Part shown: piece by piece, positions 45,641 through 55,059 of the stretch
How the letters are laid out: each line of letters begins with the position of its first letter
Position numbering within the stretch: position 1 is the first letter of the stretch
Assembly (NCBI RefSeq): GCF_029982035.1
Contig: NZ_CP104166.1
Coordinates: forward strand, 1,364,001 to 1,428,000
DNA length: 64,000 nucleotides
Direction: 5' to 3'
Source of the DNA: Megaera polyxenophila
GTDB lineage: Bacteria > Pseudomonadota > Alphaproteobacteria > Rickettsiales > Rickettsiaceae
The notes under the pieces: generated by a model
Told to the model about the DNA's origin: nothing
Database searches by the model: none
Seen by the model: only the letters and a program-made list of their open reading frames with translations
Made by a program: the position numbers and the translations under genes

Positions 45641-48600
45641 TTATAAATTATATAGAAAAGATGTAGTAAAACTCTTATTTTCAACTGTGCGACCAACACC
45701 ATAGCTTGCCTGAATTTTGAAATGCATAACTTTTTCTTGTACGATACTTAAACTTACACCTAGTTTAAACTTAGGGTTTTTACGCAGTAAATATTGATTT
45801 TCTATGCAACCGTAATTATCCTGTGTAATTACTATACTATTAGACAAATATTTTCTATTGACTAAATTTTCTATTTTTACATAAAAAATCGGTTTTATAA
45901 TGATTCCTTGGTATGTTAAAAATTTTTTAAAACTAAATTTAGAGCTATTAGACAAGAACTGAGCTCTTCTTCCTGGTATAAACACTTCAATTTCTTTATT
46001 TTTTTTATAAAATTTATAAATATCGAAATGTGAATATGTAGTACGAAAGGATGCCTTAATTATTACATCGTTACCCAATCTAAGCATATTAGCACTTTCT
46101 ATACCCGCTTTGAATATTTTACCACGTGATCGAGTTTTAATAGAGGGCTGATAATCTATTGTATGCTGTAGCAATAATTCTCCATATTGCACGTTACTAT
46201 TAACCATAACCTTATCTGTCAGGGTAAGGGAGTTGTATAATATCAGAGAATTTATTTGTGAATTCTGTATAGTTTTCGTTTGATCATAAAAATTGGTGTG
46301 CGAAATTCCTTTAAAAAGTGCTAACCCTAATGTCACCTTTTCATTTAATTTTGTATCAAATCCATTAATGTAGCCCTGTTGTTTATTACTAAAAATAGTA
46401 ATATTACTTAAACCTTTTTGCTTTGTTTTGCCCTTTAAAAATCTACGCCAAAACTTTTTTCGGTCTAACATTTCGATTTCTGCTTTTTTCTCAAATAAAT
46501 TACTAAGTCTATTGCTAACTGCAATTGAGATTATATCAAAGTCCTCTATGAGGCAGTTCATAACTGCAGTTGGTTTTTGAATGGTACTATTAGCATAATT
46601 ACTATCTACCTGAGTTTCCGGAGGAGGCTGCGGAGGGGAGAGCGCAATAGGTGGTACTTGGACAGGAGCTGGAACGTGAGCGCAAATCTCCTGTACCTCT
46701 GCATGTTCCAGCTCATGTACCTCTGCATGTTCCAGCTCATGTACCTCTGCATGTTCCAGCTCATGTACCTCTGCATGTTCCAGCTCATGTACCTCTGCAT
46801 GTTCCAGCTCATGTACCTCTGCATGTTCCAGCTCATGTACCTCTGCATGTTCTACCTCATGTACCTCTGCATGTTCCAGCTCATGTACCTCTGCATGTTC
46901 CAGCTCATGTACCTCTGCATGTTCTACCTCCTGTACCTCTGCATGTTCTACCTCATGTACCTCTGCATGTTCCAGCTCCTGTACCTCTGCATGTTCCAGC
47001 TCATGTACCTCTGCATGTTCCAGCTCATGTACCTCTGCATGTTCCAGCTCATGTACCTCTGCATGTTCTACCTCATGTACCTCTGCATGTTCCAGCTCAT
47101 GTACCTCTGCATGTTCTACCTCATGTACCTCTGCATGTTCCAGCTCATGTACCTCTGCATGTTCCAGCTCATGTACCTCTGCATGTTCCAGCTCATGTAC
47201 CTCTGCATGTTCTACCTCATGTACCAGTCCATGCTGAACATAAGGCATTGGGGATATTTCCCCTAGAGCATTTTCGCCGTCAATAGGGAGGGTGGGTTGA
47301 ACCTCAGTTCTAATGTTCATCGGTCTTGACGGTATTGGTGCTATTTCCTCTAGAGCGTTTTCTCCGTCAGTAGGGAGGATGGGTTCGACCTTAGTTCGAA
47401 TGCTCATCGGTCTTGGCGGCATTGGTGCTATTTCCTCCAGAGCATTTTGGCCGTCAGTAGGGAGGATGGGTTCGACCTTAGTTCGAATGCTCATCGGTCT
47501 TGGCGGCATTGGTGCTATTTCCTCCAGAGCATTTTGGCCGTCAGTAGGGAGGATGGGCTCGACCTCAGTTCTAATGTTCATCGGTCTTGGCGGTATTGGG
47601 GATATTTCCTCTAGAGCATTTTGGCCGTCAGTAGGGAGGATGGGCTCGACCTCAGTTCTAATGTTCATCGGTCTTGGCGGTATTGGGGATATTTCCTCTA
47701 GAGCATTTTGGCCGTCAGTAGGGAGGATGGGCTGAACGCCGGTTCTAACATGCATAGGTCTTGACGGCATTGGTGCTATTTCCTCTAGTGCATTTTGGCC
47801 GTCAGTAGGGAGGATGGGTTCGACCTTAGTTCTAATGTTCATCGGTCTTGGCGGCATTGGGGATATTTCCTCTAGAGCATTTTGGCCGTCAGTAGGGAGG
47901 GTAGGCTCAACTCCGGTCCTAATATGCATAGGCCTTGACGGTATTGGTGCTATTTCCTCCAGAGCATTTTGGCCGTCAGTAGGGAGGATGGGCTCGACCT
48001 CAGTTCTAATGTTCATCGGTCTTGGCGGTATTGGGGATATTTCCTCTAGAGCATTTTGGCCGTCAGTAGGGAGGGTGGGCTCAACTCCGGTCCTAATATG
48101 CATAGGCCTTGACGGTATTGGTGCTATTTCCTCCAGAGCATTTTGGCCGTCAGTAGGGAGGATGGGTTCGACCTTAGTTCGAATGCTCATCGGTCTTGGC
48201 GGTATTGGGGATATTTCCTCTAGAGCATTTTGGCCGTCAGTAGGGAGGATGGGCTCGACCTCAGTTCTAATGTTCATCGGTCTTGGCGGTATTGGGGATA
48301 TTTCCTCTAGAGCATTTTGGCCGTCAGTAGGGAGGATGGGCTCGACCTCAGTTCTAATGTTCATCGGTCTTGGCGGTATTGGGGATATTTCCTCTAGAGC
48401 ATTTTGGCCGTCAGTAGGGAGGATGGGCTGAACGCCGGTTCTAACATGCATAGGTCTTGACGGCATTGGTGCTATTTCCTCTAGTGCATTTTGGCCGTCA
48501 GTAGGGAGGATGGGTTCGACCTTAGTTCGAATGCTCATCGGTCTTGGCGGCATTGGTGCTATTTCCTCTAGAGCATTTTGGCCGTCAGTAGGGAGGATGG

Positions 48601-48868
48601 GCTGAACGCCGGTTCTAACATGCATAGGTCTTGACGGCATTGGTGCTATTTCCTTTCGTGCGTTTTCTCCGTCAATAGGGAGAGTGGGTTGAACCTCAGT
48701 TCTAATGCTCATCGGTTTTGGCGGCATGGGGGATATATAGTATATATAAGGTACATTTCCAATTCCAGAAGCTGAACATAAATTAGTATAACACCAAAAT
48801 AATATTATTAATAAAAAGACCTTGTTAGGCTTAAAAGTTTTAAAAGAGTGGACTTTAAAATCGACCAT
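45641..48868 (-). CDS. Putative autotransporter-like surface protein with two repeat arrays
   Basis: A 1075-residue protein. An N-terminal signal peptide (VFLLIILFWCYTNLCSA) is followed by 17 tandem 29-residue proline-rich repeats (residues about 47-539; consensus P-P-RPM-IRT-VEPILPTDGQNALEEI), then 23 eight-residue units EVHELEHA (about 549-731) and a proline-rich spacer (VPAPVQVPPIALSPPQPPP). The last 300 residues alternate polar and hydrophobic strands with many aromatics (FNGFDTKL-type turns, KAGIESANML, FKLGVSLSIV) and end in a strand finishing SFLYNL, as expected of an outer-membrane beta-barrel translocator. A surface adhesin-like role is inferred; the barrel is too divergent to name a Sca type. 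Confidence 0.75.
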   Translation of the reverse strand: MVDFKVHSFKTFKPNKVFLLIILFWCYTNLCSASGIGNVPYIYYISPMPPKPMSIRTEVQPTLPIDGENARKEIAPMPSRPMHVRTGVQPILPTDGQNALEEIAPMPPRPMSIRTKVEPILPTDGQNALEEIAPMPSRPMHVRTGVQPILPTDGQNALEEISPIPPRPMNIRTEVEPILPTDGQNALEEISPIPPRPMNIRTEVEPILPTDGQNALEEISPIPPRPMSIRTKVEPILPTDGQNALEEIAPIPSRPMHIRTGVEPTLPTDGQNALEEISPIPPRPMNIRTEVEPILPTDGQNALEEIAPIPSRPMHIRTGVEPTLPTDGQNALEEISPMPPRPMNIRTKVEPILPTDGQNALEEIAPMPSRPMHVRTGVQPILPTDGQNALEEISPIPPRPMNIRTEVEPILPTDGQNALEEISPIPPRPMNIRTEVEPILPTDGQNALEEIAPMPPRPMSIRTKVEPILPTDGQNALEEIAPMPPRPMSIRTKVEPILPTDGENALEEIAPIPSRPMNIRTEVQPTLPIDGENALGEISPMPYVQHGLVHEVEHAEVHELEHAEVHELEHAEVHELEHAEVHEVEHAEVHELEHAEVHEVEHAEVHELEHAEVHELEHAEVHELEHAEVQELEHAEVHEVEHAEVQEVEHAEVHELEHAEVHELEHAEVHEVEHAEVHELEHAEVHELEHAEVHELEHAEVHELEHAEVHELEHAEVHELEHAEVQEICAHVPAPVQVPPIALSPPQPPPETQVDSNYANSTIQKPTAVMNCLIEDFDIISIAVSNRLSNLFEKKAEIEMLDRKKFWRRFLKGKTKQKGLSNITIFSNKQQGYINGFDTKLNEKVTLGLALFKGISHTNFYDQTKTIQNSQINSLILYNSLTLTDKVMVNSNVQYGELLLQHTIDYQPSIKTRSRGKIFKAGIESANMLRLGNDVIIKASFRTTYSHFDIYKFYKKNKEIEVFIPGRRAQFLSNSSKFSFKKFLTYQGIIIKPIFYVKIENLVNRKYLSNSIVITQDNYGCIENQYLLRKNPKFKLGVSLSIVQEKVMHFKIQASYGVGRTVENKSFTTSFLYNL
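46676..47224 (-). repeat. 24-bp tandem repeats, 23 units
   Basis: Near-perfect 24-bp units encoding EVHELEHA with E/Q, H/Q and L/V variants, inside the autotransporter-like gene. The unit length is a multiple of three, so copy-number change would keep the frame. His occurs at every fourth residue. Confidence 0.95.
47252..48730 (-). repeat. 87-bp tandem repeats, 17 units
   Basis: Near-identical 87-bp units encoding 29 residues. Several unit types (HVRTGVQ, NIRTEVE, SIRTKVE, HIRTGVE) recur in patterned order, and short blocks of units are duplicated, indicating unequal recombination within the gene. Confidence 0.95.
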
Positions 48869-49031
48869 TAAATAATTTTTAATCTTTTTAATTAACAGTT
48901 GATAAAATAGTAGTATTTTTTTCTAGCTCAAGAGATATGTTATTTTTGTTATTTAATATAGGAATTTAAAGAAACTGATCCTGTATTAGTTTTCTGGACA
49001 CATTTTGTGTTAAAATAAAGAGAGAGCTAAT

Positions 49032-49334
49032 ATGAAAAAGAAAATCGAAAAACACACCTCTGACTTCAGGAAAGAAGCAGTTAGACTAGTATTACAAACT
49101 GATCAGCCAAAAGCTGTTATAGCAGATGAACTCGGTATAAACAGGAATACTTTATATACTTGAATACAAAAAGCAATGCAAGAAAGAGCAGATTTATCAG
49201 AAACTAAAAACCATGTTAAATATCAAAACCTTGAAGAAGAGAATCGAGCTCTACGAGCTAAAATAAAAAGGATAGAGCAGGAGCGCAATATATTAAAAAA
49301 AGCCGCAGCGTATTTTGCAAGCCAAGATCTGTAA
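49032..49334 (+). pseudogene. IS3-family OrfA remnant with internal TGA
   Basis: The frame MKKKIEKHTSDFRKEAVRL continues with ELGINRNTLYT, a TGA at the usual tryptophan position, then IQKAMQERADLS and a leucine-zipper tail ending KKAAAYFASQDL. A different IS3 subgroup from the intact copies. OrfB is absent downstream. Confidence 0.8.
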
Positions 49335-49497
49335 GATACACTCTTCGGAATAATTATCGTAATCAAATTTTACTTGAGAACTGTCTTAAAATATTTTAAT
49401 AAGCATATTGCAAATGACTTAAAAATGATGTTATATATGAAATTTGGTACGCATTTTGTTTGCGTTCTAATTAAACCTAAAAGTTAAGGAGTTTATT
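49335..49497. other. Spacer before the short leader-like ORF
   Basis: AT-rich sequence without a recognised gene. It presumably contains the promoter for the short ORF and the peptide transporter. Confidence 0.35.
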
Positions 49498-49632
49498 ATG
49501 TTAAAAAATTTGTTGTTGGAACGACAATCATTGGTAATTAATGGCAGTAATGCTGCAAATAAAACATTCAACCTTACTACCACCTCCATGTTTCCCTTTA
49601 TTATGCTCTGGTCATATCATCCGGCACGCTAA
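49498..49632 (+). CDS. Short leader-like ORF upstream of the POT transporter
   Basis: A 44-codon ORF starting MLKNLLLERQSLVING and ending MLWSYHPAR, preceded by AAGGAG eight bases before its ATG, a better ribosome binding site than most here. It ends 257 bp before the POT gene with no other ORF between. It could be a regulatory leader peptide or a decayed gene; no family is recognised. Confidence 0.4.
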   Translation: MLKNLLLERQSLVINGSNAANKTFNLTTTSMFPFIMLWSYHPAR

Positions 49633-49889
49633 TACCTTTCGTTACTTTTAAAATTTTTACTACTATTTAATTTTTACTTATACTTGTTTTAGTTTTGCAG
49701 TAAGTCATAGCAAGCGGTTAAACATTGCTTATTAGCTTTCGTAATGCTTATATTTTGGTAAATCAGCGTTGCGTTTTATAGCTTTATAAAAATGCTATAT
49801 CATATGTTACTCTTCTACCATTAGTGGTTGGGCGGGCTAAACCCAGTATTTAAGTAAAATCCATTTTATATTATTATGAGGTATTCATT
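49633..49889. other. Spacer between the short ORF and the POT gene
   Basis: No gene recognised. A weak inverted repeat (TGGG...CCCA) lies near 49828-49845, and GAGG precedes the POT start at a normal distance. Confidence 0.35.
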
Positions 49890-50845
49890 ATGAGTAATTC
49901 TGCAAACCTATCTAACGTAATTAGTATAGGTAAAGACGACCGGGAGGTCATAAGATATCCAAAATTTTTAAAACTTATATTTTTTGTGGAGATGTGGGAG
50001 CGTTTTAGTTATTATGGTATGAGAGCGTTACTTGTATTATTTCTTACATCACATCTCGGTTTTAGCGACGCTAAAGCTTATGCCATATATTCTTTATTTG
50101 CTGCTATTGGTTATACTGTCCCTGTAATTGGGGGAATCATGGCTGATAAATTGATGGGATTCCGTAATATGATTCTCATTGGTGGTATTGTGATAATAAT
50201 GGGCCATATTTGTATGACTTTTGTAGGGTGGAATACATTTTTGGTATATTTAGGCTTGGCATTGATAGCTATAGGAACAGGACTATTTAAAGGTAATATA
50301 ACAAATTTACTAGGTTCGTGTTATAAGGATAATGACCCTAATAGGGAAAGAGGGTTTACCTTATTTTATGTTGGAATAAATTTAGGCTCATTTTTTGCGT
50401 CTATCTTGTGTGCTATCGTTGCAAGTAATTATGGGTGGGATTATGGTTTTGGCCTAGCCGGTATTGGTATGTTTATTGGCCTTGTTGTATTTACTAAATT
50501 TCAGCATATTTTAGGATCAAGTGGAACATCACCAAAGCCGAACCTTATAAATAAGAAGTTATTTTTTGGTATGAATTTAATTACCATAACAATAGCAGTT
50601 AGTTTTGGCTTGGCTTTTCTTGTGTCTAAAATGTTAGAATCCGCTGAGTTTTTTGCCAATATACTTAGTATCGTAGGGTTGGTAGTTTTCGGGATATTTG
50701 CTTATATCGTAGTGAAATCTCCTTCTATTCAGAGGCGCAACTTAATTGCTTTGGCTATCATGGTATTTTTCTTAATGTGTTTTTTCGGTTTAGAAATGCA
50801 GCTTGGCTCTCTTATCAACTTATTTACAGCAAGAAATATAGATAA
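49890..50845 (+). pseudogene. POT-family peptide transporter, N-terminal fragment
   Basis: Encodes about 319 residues of a proton-dependent oligopeptide transporter: FFVEMWERFSYYGMRALLVLF, then the POT signature region GGIMADKLMGFRNMILIGG and GTGLFKGNITNLLG, and FTLFYVGINLGSF. The frame is cut after NIDN by the IS91-like copy D and gains a few foreign codons. The C-terminus resumes at 55060. Confidence 0.92.
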
Positions 50846-51214
50846 CAAGATAAGCCACCTATCGGTGGCAGCTTAAAAGAAGATACTCTTGACCGATAAA
50901 TATTTATGGAGGATTATAATACTGGTATTTGATTTGTTTTAACTTGAGTTATAAAGACTGAATGTTAGACATACATAAGATAATATATAATTGAGTTATG
51001 AGTAACTTGCACTCTGAGCAGCATTTGGTCAATGAATTAGCGGTAAAAACTCTTAAGGCCATTTCTAAAGAGCAAGCAATTCCTTACAGCAGGATCAAAA
51101 AGATTTTTTCCGAAGGAGATAAGGAAATAGCCAAGGCTTATAATGGTACCCAAAAACTGGACTGCTAAAAATGAAGAATGAGATATAATTTCACAACAAG
51201 GAAATGGAAATTAT

Positions 51215-51514
51215 ATGTCTAAAAAAGCGAAGCAATATAGTGCGACGGAAAAAACAAAAATTGTTATAGAAGCAATAAAAGCTGAAATGACAATAGCACA
51301 AATAAGCAGTAAGTACGGGGTTCATGCAACTCAAATACAAGCATGGAAAAAAAGAGGTATAGAAAATTTAGTTAGTGGTTTTCAAGTTAAGCCGGCAACA
51401 AAAGATCCAGACAATCAAGATTTGATAAAACAATTATATGAACAAATAGGACAGTTAAGCGTTGAGCGTGACTGGCTGAAAAAAAAATCTACATTGTTTG
51501 GACTTGGAAACTAG
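51215..51514 (+). CDS. IS3-family transposase OrfA, copy 2
   Basis: Appears identical to the protein at 675-974: N-terminal helix-turn-helix and C-terminal leucine-rich segment, ending in the nine-A tract that overlaps orfB. Confidence 0.93.
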   Translation: MSKKAKQYSATEKTKIVIEAIKAEMTIAQISSKYGVHATQIQAWKKRGIENLVSGFQVKPATKDPDNQDLIKQLYEQIGQLSVERDWLKKKSTLFGLGN

Positions 51515-52340
51515 GAAAAGTATGATTGATAATAATTGTATAAATCTAAGCATTGTTAGGCAATGCGATCTACTTTTAATTAATAAATCTACTTATTATT
51601 ACAAGGCAAAAGGAATAACTACAAGAGACTTAGAAATAATGAAAGTAATTGATGAAATCTATACAGAGCATCCGTATTTCGGGGCCAGAAGAATGTCCAA
51701 GCATCTTGTACCGTTTGGAATTGTTATTGGTCGCAAAGCGGTAAGTCGTTATTACGGAATAATGTCAATAGAAGCCATTTATCCTAAAATGAATTTAAGC
51801 AAGCGCAACCAAGCTCATAAGGTATATCCTTATCTTTTAAAAGGCGTTGAAATTACTAAGACAAATCAGGTATGGAGCACCGATATAACTTATATTAGAA
51901 TGGCACAAGGATTTGTATATCTAGTAGCCATTATTGATTGGTTTAGCCGTTATATTCTGAGCTGGAAGGTTTCTATTAGCTTAGAAAGTGATTTTTGCAT
52001 CGACGCACTAGAAGAAGCCCTAGAAAAGCACGGTCAACCTGAGGTTTTTAATACCGATCAAGGTTCTCAATTTACGTCAAAAAATTTCATCTACGAACTT
52101 GTTAAACGTGAAATCAAGATTAGCATGGACGGTAAAGGTAGGGCTTTAGATAATGTATTTATTGAAAGATTTTGGCGTTCATTAAAACAAGAAAAAATAT
52201 ATTTGATAATTTTAAATACTGTCAAGGAGGTAAAAAATGCTATAACAGATTACATAACTTTTTATAATAGTAAAAGGATGCACCAATCCTTGGAATATTT
52301 AACTCCAGAACAGGTGTATTTAACAAAAATTATTGGCTAA
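51498..52340 (+). CDS. IS3-family transposase OrfB, copy 2
   Basis: Appears identical to the protein at 958-1800, with the full DDE integrase core. In the same unusual frame relation to its orfA. Confidence 0.92.
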   Translation: MDLETRKSMIDNNCINLSIVRQCDLLLINKSTYYYKAKGITTRDLEIMKVIDEIYTEHPYFGARRMSKHLVPFGIVIGRKAVSRYYGIMSIEAIYPKMNLSKRNQAHKVYPYLLKGVEITKTNQVWSTDITYIRMAQGFVYLVAIIDWFSRYILSWKVSISLESDFCIDALEEALEKHGQPEVFNTDQGSQFTSKNFIYELVKREIKISMDGKGRALDNVFIERFWRSLKQEKIYLIILNTVKEVKNAITDYITFYNSKRMHQSLEYLTPEQVYLTKIIG

Positions 52341-52594
52341 TATTATAACGCAAATTATATCTCATAATTTCTGATTTTTAGTCTAGACAAATTGGGCCAC
52401 CTTAGCTTTCTGGATAATGTTGCGAAAAATATCTCCCAATCATAAGTATAATTCTGTTTACTATTGCCCTGATTGTAAAGAATTTGATTTAGAACGCAAA
52501 GGAAGAAAGATTCCTTGGTAAGAAAACATTAACTATAAGTAATTTATGGAAATAGTCGGTAAAGGAATATCTATAAAACATATTTTTCTAGACC

Positions 52595-53728
52595 GTGGTA
52601 ATTGGTCTCGATTTCGCTAAAAAATACGGCAAGCTAAGATACGGCATTATTTTCAACGTCACTAAAGTTATATCGTGTGGAACGAAATATTTAGGATTTA
52701 AACGTTATAGCTGCCGTGATTGTAACCGCAATAAATCGGTAGCATTCAGCTGTAAAGGTAGGTTTTGTTCTCGTTGTGGTAAGAAACAAACGGATCAATG
52801 GGTGAGTAAGGCTAGCAATGTTCTACCAAAAACACGATGGCAGCACATTACATTTACAATGCCGGACTCTTTATGGCCGATATTTTGGCTCAATCGTGAT
52901 CTGTTTGGATTGATTTCCGGTATTGCAGCAGGAATTATTAAGGAGATAGCTACAAAGAAAAATCTTGTGGTTGGTATATTTACTGCCTTACACACTTTCG
53001 GTAGAGATTTAAAACGCAATGTTCATATCCATTTATCGGTTACTTGCGGCGGTATAAATAGCAAAGGCAAGTGGCAAAAATTATTTTTTCCTGCCGAACC
53101 TATTAAAAAAATGTGGAGACATAGAGTCCTTGAGTTATTTCGCTTTCAATATATCTCAAGTAATTTGAAGTTGCCGTCCGCATATCAAAATGCTGAGAAT
53201 TTTAATAACTGGATGAGTAGTTTATACGAAATCAGTTGGTATGTTTATTTACAAAAACCATCGGATGATCATAAACGCAACATAGAATATTTAGGGCGGT
53301 ATATAAAACGACCCCCTATTTCCGAGACAAGAATAGAAAATTACGACGGAAAGCAGGTAACGTTTAAATTTCTTGATCACTATAATAATACAATTGATCG
53401 CATAACTATGCCCGTGATGCAGTTCATAGCTAGTCTGATTATGCATATACCAGATCGTTATTTTCGAATGATTAGGTATTACGGTTTTTTATCTAATAGA
53501 ACTAGGGGCGTACAATTACCTATCGTATATAAGGCAATTAATCAAATCGTTCATAAGAAAACTAAGCTCATTAGTTGGAGATTAATGATTTGGTTGAATT
53601 TTAAAATAGATCCTCTGTTTTGCTATAATTGCAATAAATGTATGAATCTGCGGCAAGTTTATTACGGTTTATCTCCGCCATTGTTATTAATAAGAATCAA
53701 TGAATTATTATCAACGCCTAGATATTAA
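52595..53728 (+). CDS. IS91-type transposase, copy D, intact
   Basis: Complete zinc-binding domain, HUH motif VHIHLS, YLGRYIKRP tyrosine region and C-terminal CYNCNKCM. The adjacent IS630 insertion replaced the last stop codon, adding one tyrosine before a new TAA (TPRY). With copy B this is one of two full-length transposases of the family in the window. Confidence 0.88.
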   Translation: MVIGLDFAKKYGKLRYGIIFNVTKVISCGTKYLGFKRYSCRDCNRNKSVAFSCKGRFCSRCGKKQTDQWVSKASNVLPKTRWQHITFTMPDSLWPIFWLNRDLFGLISGIAAGIIKEIATKKNLVVGIFTALHTFGRDLKRNVHIHLSVTCGGINSKGKWQKLFFPAEPIKKMWRHRVLELFRFQYISSNLKLPSAYQNAENFNNWMSSLYEISWYVYLQKPSDDHKRNIEYLGRYIKRPPISETRIENYDGKQVTFKFLDHYNNTIDRITMPVMQFIASLIMHIPDRYFRMIRYYGFLSNRTRGVQLPIVYKAINQIVHKKTKLISWRLMIWLNFKIDPLFCYNCNKCMNLRQVYYGLSPPLLLIRINELLSTPRY

Positions 53729-54853
53729 CCCACCAATTAAATACCCGACATAACTATTGCCAAGAAGGAAGGAATTTGTATAATGCAATAATGTCAAAAA
53801 GTGAAGATTTTAGGAAATTATCAATAAGCGCACAAGCGTCGATGAGAAAGATTGCTCTAAAACTAGTAAAAAGAGGAGAGAGTCAATCGTCGGTAGGTGA
53901 ATTAATAGGAGTGAGTCGCCAGACAGTAAATGAATGGGTAAGGAGGGAAAAGAGAGGCGACAAGTACGCAATTAGTGGGAAGTTAAGAGGTAGAAAGATA
54001 GGAGAGAAAAGGCTTATAACCGAAGATCAAAGTAAAATAATACAAGGGTACGTAAATATCTCTAGACCAGAAGATCACAATATCAAATCAGCATTATGGT
54101 CAAGAAAATCAGTTAATGCACTCATCAAAAAACATTGTGGATTTTTTCTTCCCCTAAGTACAATAGGCGAATATTTAAGAAGATGGGGGTATACTGCACA
54201 AAAGCCAAAGAAGTTAGCATATGAGCAGCAACCCAAAAGGGTTCAATTTTGGTTAGATGAAGAATATCCGTCAATAGCCAAGCAAGCAGAATATGAAAAG
54301 GCAGAAATACATTGGTGCGACGAAGTAGGGATAAAACAAGAGTGTCAGGTATTACAAAGCTATTCTTTAAAAGGAAAAACCCCTGTTGTGATTCATAAAT
54401 CGAAGAGATTTAGTATAAACATGATATCCACTGTTACAAATAACGGTAAGCTAAGGTTTATGCTGTACGAAGAGACACTAAAAACAAATGTATTTATAGA
54501 ATTTTTACGGAGGTTGGTAAAATACTCCAAGAAAAAAATCTTCTTAATCCTAGATAATCTCAAGGTTCATCATAGCAAAAAAGTACAAATATGGACTCGG
54601 AAACATAAAAAGAAAATTTCTTTATTTTTTCTGCCTCCGTATACTCCGCAACATAATCCGGATGAATATTTAAACAACGATTTAAAAAGAAATGTAAATA
54701 GGAAACATATACCTCTTACAAAATCTGAACTCCAAGGGAATTTAAAATCTTACCTAAGGACTCTGCAAAATAACCCAGAACATATCAAAAGATTATTTCA
54801 GGCGAAAGAAGTAAAATATGCCGCCTAAGTCGGGTATTTAATTGGTGGGTTAA
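53725..54853 (+). mobile_element. IS630-family element (1129 bp)
   Basis: Perfect 25-bp terminal inverted repeats beginning TTAACCCACCAATTAAATAC, flanked by a TA duplication (53723-53724 and 54854-54855), the hallmark of IS630/Tc1-mariner. Inserted at the 3' end of the IS91-type transposase gene of copy D. Confidence 0.95.
53791..54828 (+). CDS. IS630-family transposase
   Basis: A 345-residue DDE transposase. N-terminal helix-turn-helix (SSVGELIGVSRQTVNEWVRR), a linker with LRRWGYTAQKPKKLAYEQ, then the catalytic residues in IHWCDEVGIKQ (D), FLILDNLKVHHSKKV (D) and HNPDEYLNNDLKRNV (E). ATG 53791 follows GAAGGAAGG at some distance; an upstream TTG at 53776 would add five residues. Intact, so the element may be active. 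Confidence 0.92.
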   Translation: MSKSEDFRKLSISAQASMRKIALKLVKRGESQSSVGELIGVSRQTVNEWVRREKRGDKYAISGKLRGRKIGEKRLITEDQSKIIQGYVNISRPEDHNIKSALWSRKSVNALIKKHCGFFLPLSTIGEYLRRWGYTAQKPKKLAYEQQPKRVQFWLDEEYPSIAKQAEYEKAEIHWCDEVGIKQECQVLQSYSLKGKTPVVIHKSKRFSINMISTVTNNGKLRFMLYEETLKTNVFIEFLRRLVKYSKKKIFLILDNLKVHHSKKVQIWTRKHKKKISLFFLPPYTPQHNPDEYLNNDLKRNVNRKHIPLTKSELQGNLKSYLRTLQNNPEHIKRLFQAKEVKYAA

Positions 54854-55059
54854 TAACATCATTATGGCGAACACTTCTTTCACGTCTTAGCCACATAATT
54901 TGTAAAACTGAACCTATTTTTAGATAGATTCTGGCAGAGATTTTTATAAAAGTGTTGATAATTTCTAATATTGTGGCTTGTAACTACATTTTATTAAACG
55001 AATTTTCAAAGTTTTGATTAACAATTTTTCTGGTTACAAATTTTGAAATTCCTATACTA

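Larger units (their letters stand above)
51139..52404 (+). mobile_element. IS3-family element, copy 2 (1266 bp)
   Basis: Same ends, length and apparently same sequence as copy 1 at 599-1864. Flanking 3-bp duplication GCT (51136-51138 and 52405-52407). Inserted in the accessory ORF of IS91-like copy D. Confidence 0.93.
50998..52521 (+). pseudogene. IS91-like accessory ORF, copy D, split by IS3
   Basis: The 84-residue ORF starts at 50998 (MSNLHSEQHL) and is cut after about 47 codons by the IS3 insertion. The remainder, including CPDCKEFDLERKG, lies at 52405-52521. Confidence 0.85.
50846..55059 (+). mobile_element. IS91-like element, copy D, carrying nested IS3 and IS630
   Basis: Starts CAAGATAAGCCACC at 50846 and ends CCTATACTA at 55059. 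Removing it joins the two POT fragments in frame (NIDN-EIFG), fixing the ends. It is interrupted by an IS3-family element at 51139-52404 (GCT duplication) and an IS630-type element at 53725-54853 (TA duplication). Subtracting these and the duplicated bases leaves 1814 bp, equal to copy A. Confidence 0.92.

Noticed and set aside
46577..48431. Long open frames on the + strand with repeats such as YLCMFQLM and VPLHVPAH
   Set aside because: They are the reverse complement of the 24-bp and 87-bp repeats. Because the unit lengths are multiples of three, any stop-free frame stays open throughout. They lack sensible starts and fold signals.
46676..48730. CRISPR-like array
   Set aside because: The repeats are contiguous with no unique spacers, lie in one long coding frame, and no cas gene is present.
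4368..49163. Reassignment of TGA to tryptophan, suggested by TGA in the HAD remnant and in the IS3 orfA remnant
   Set aside because: Intact genes such as aatA and ampG use TGA as their stop, and both TGA cases are in otherwise damaged genes.
50846..55059. A composite transposon with cargo genes
   Set aside because: The insert contains only one IS91-like element with nested IS3 and IS630 elements. All internal ORFs belong to these three, and exact removal restores an empty site.
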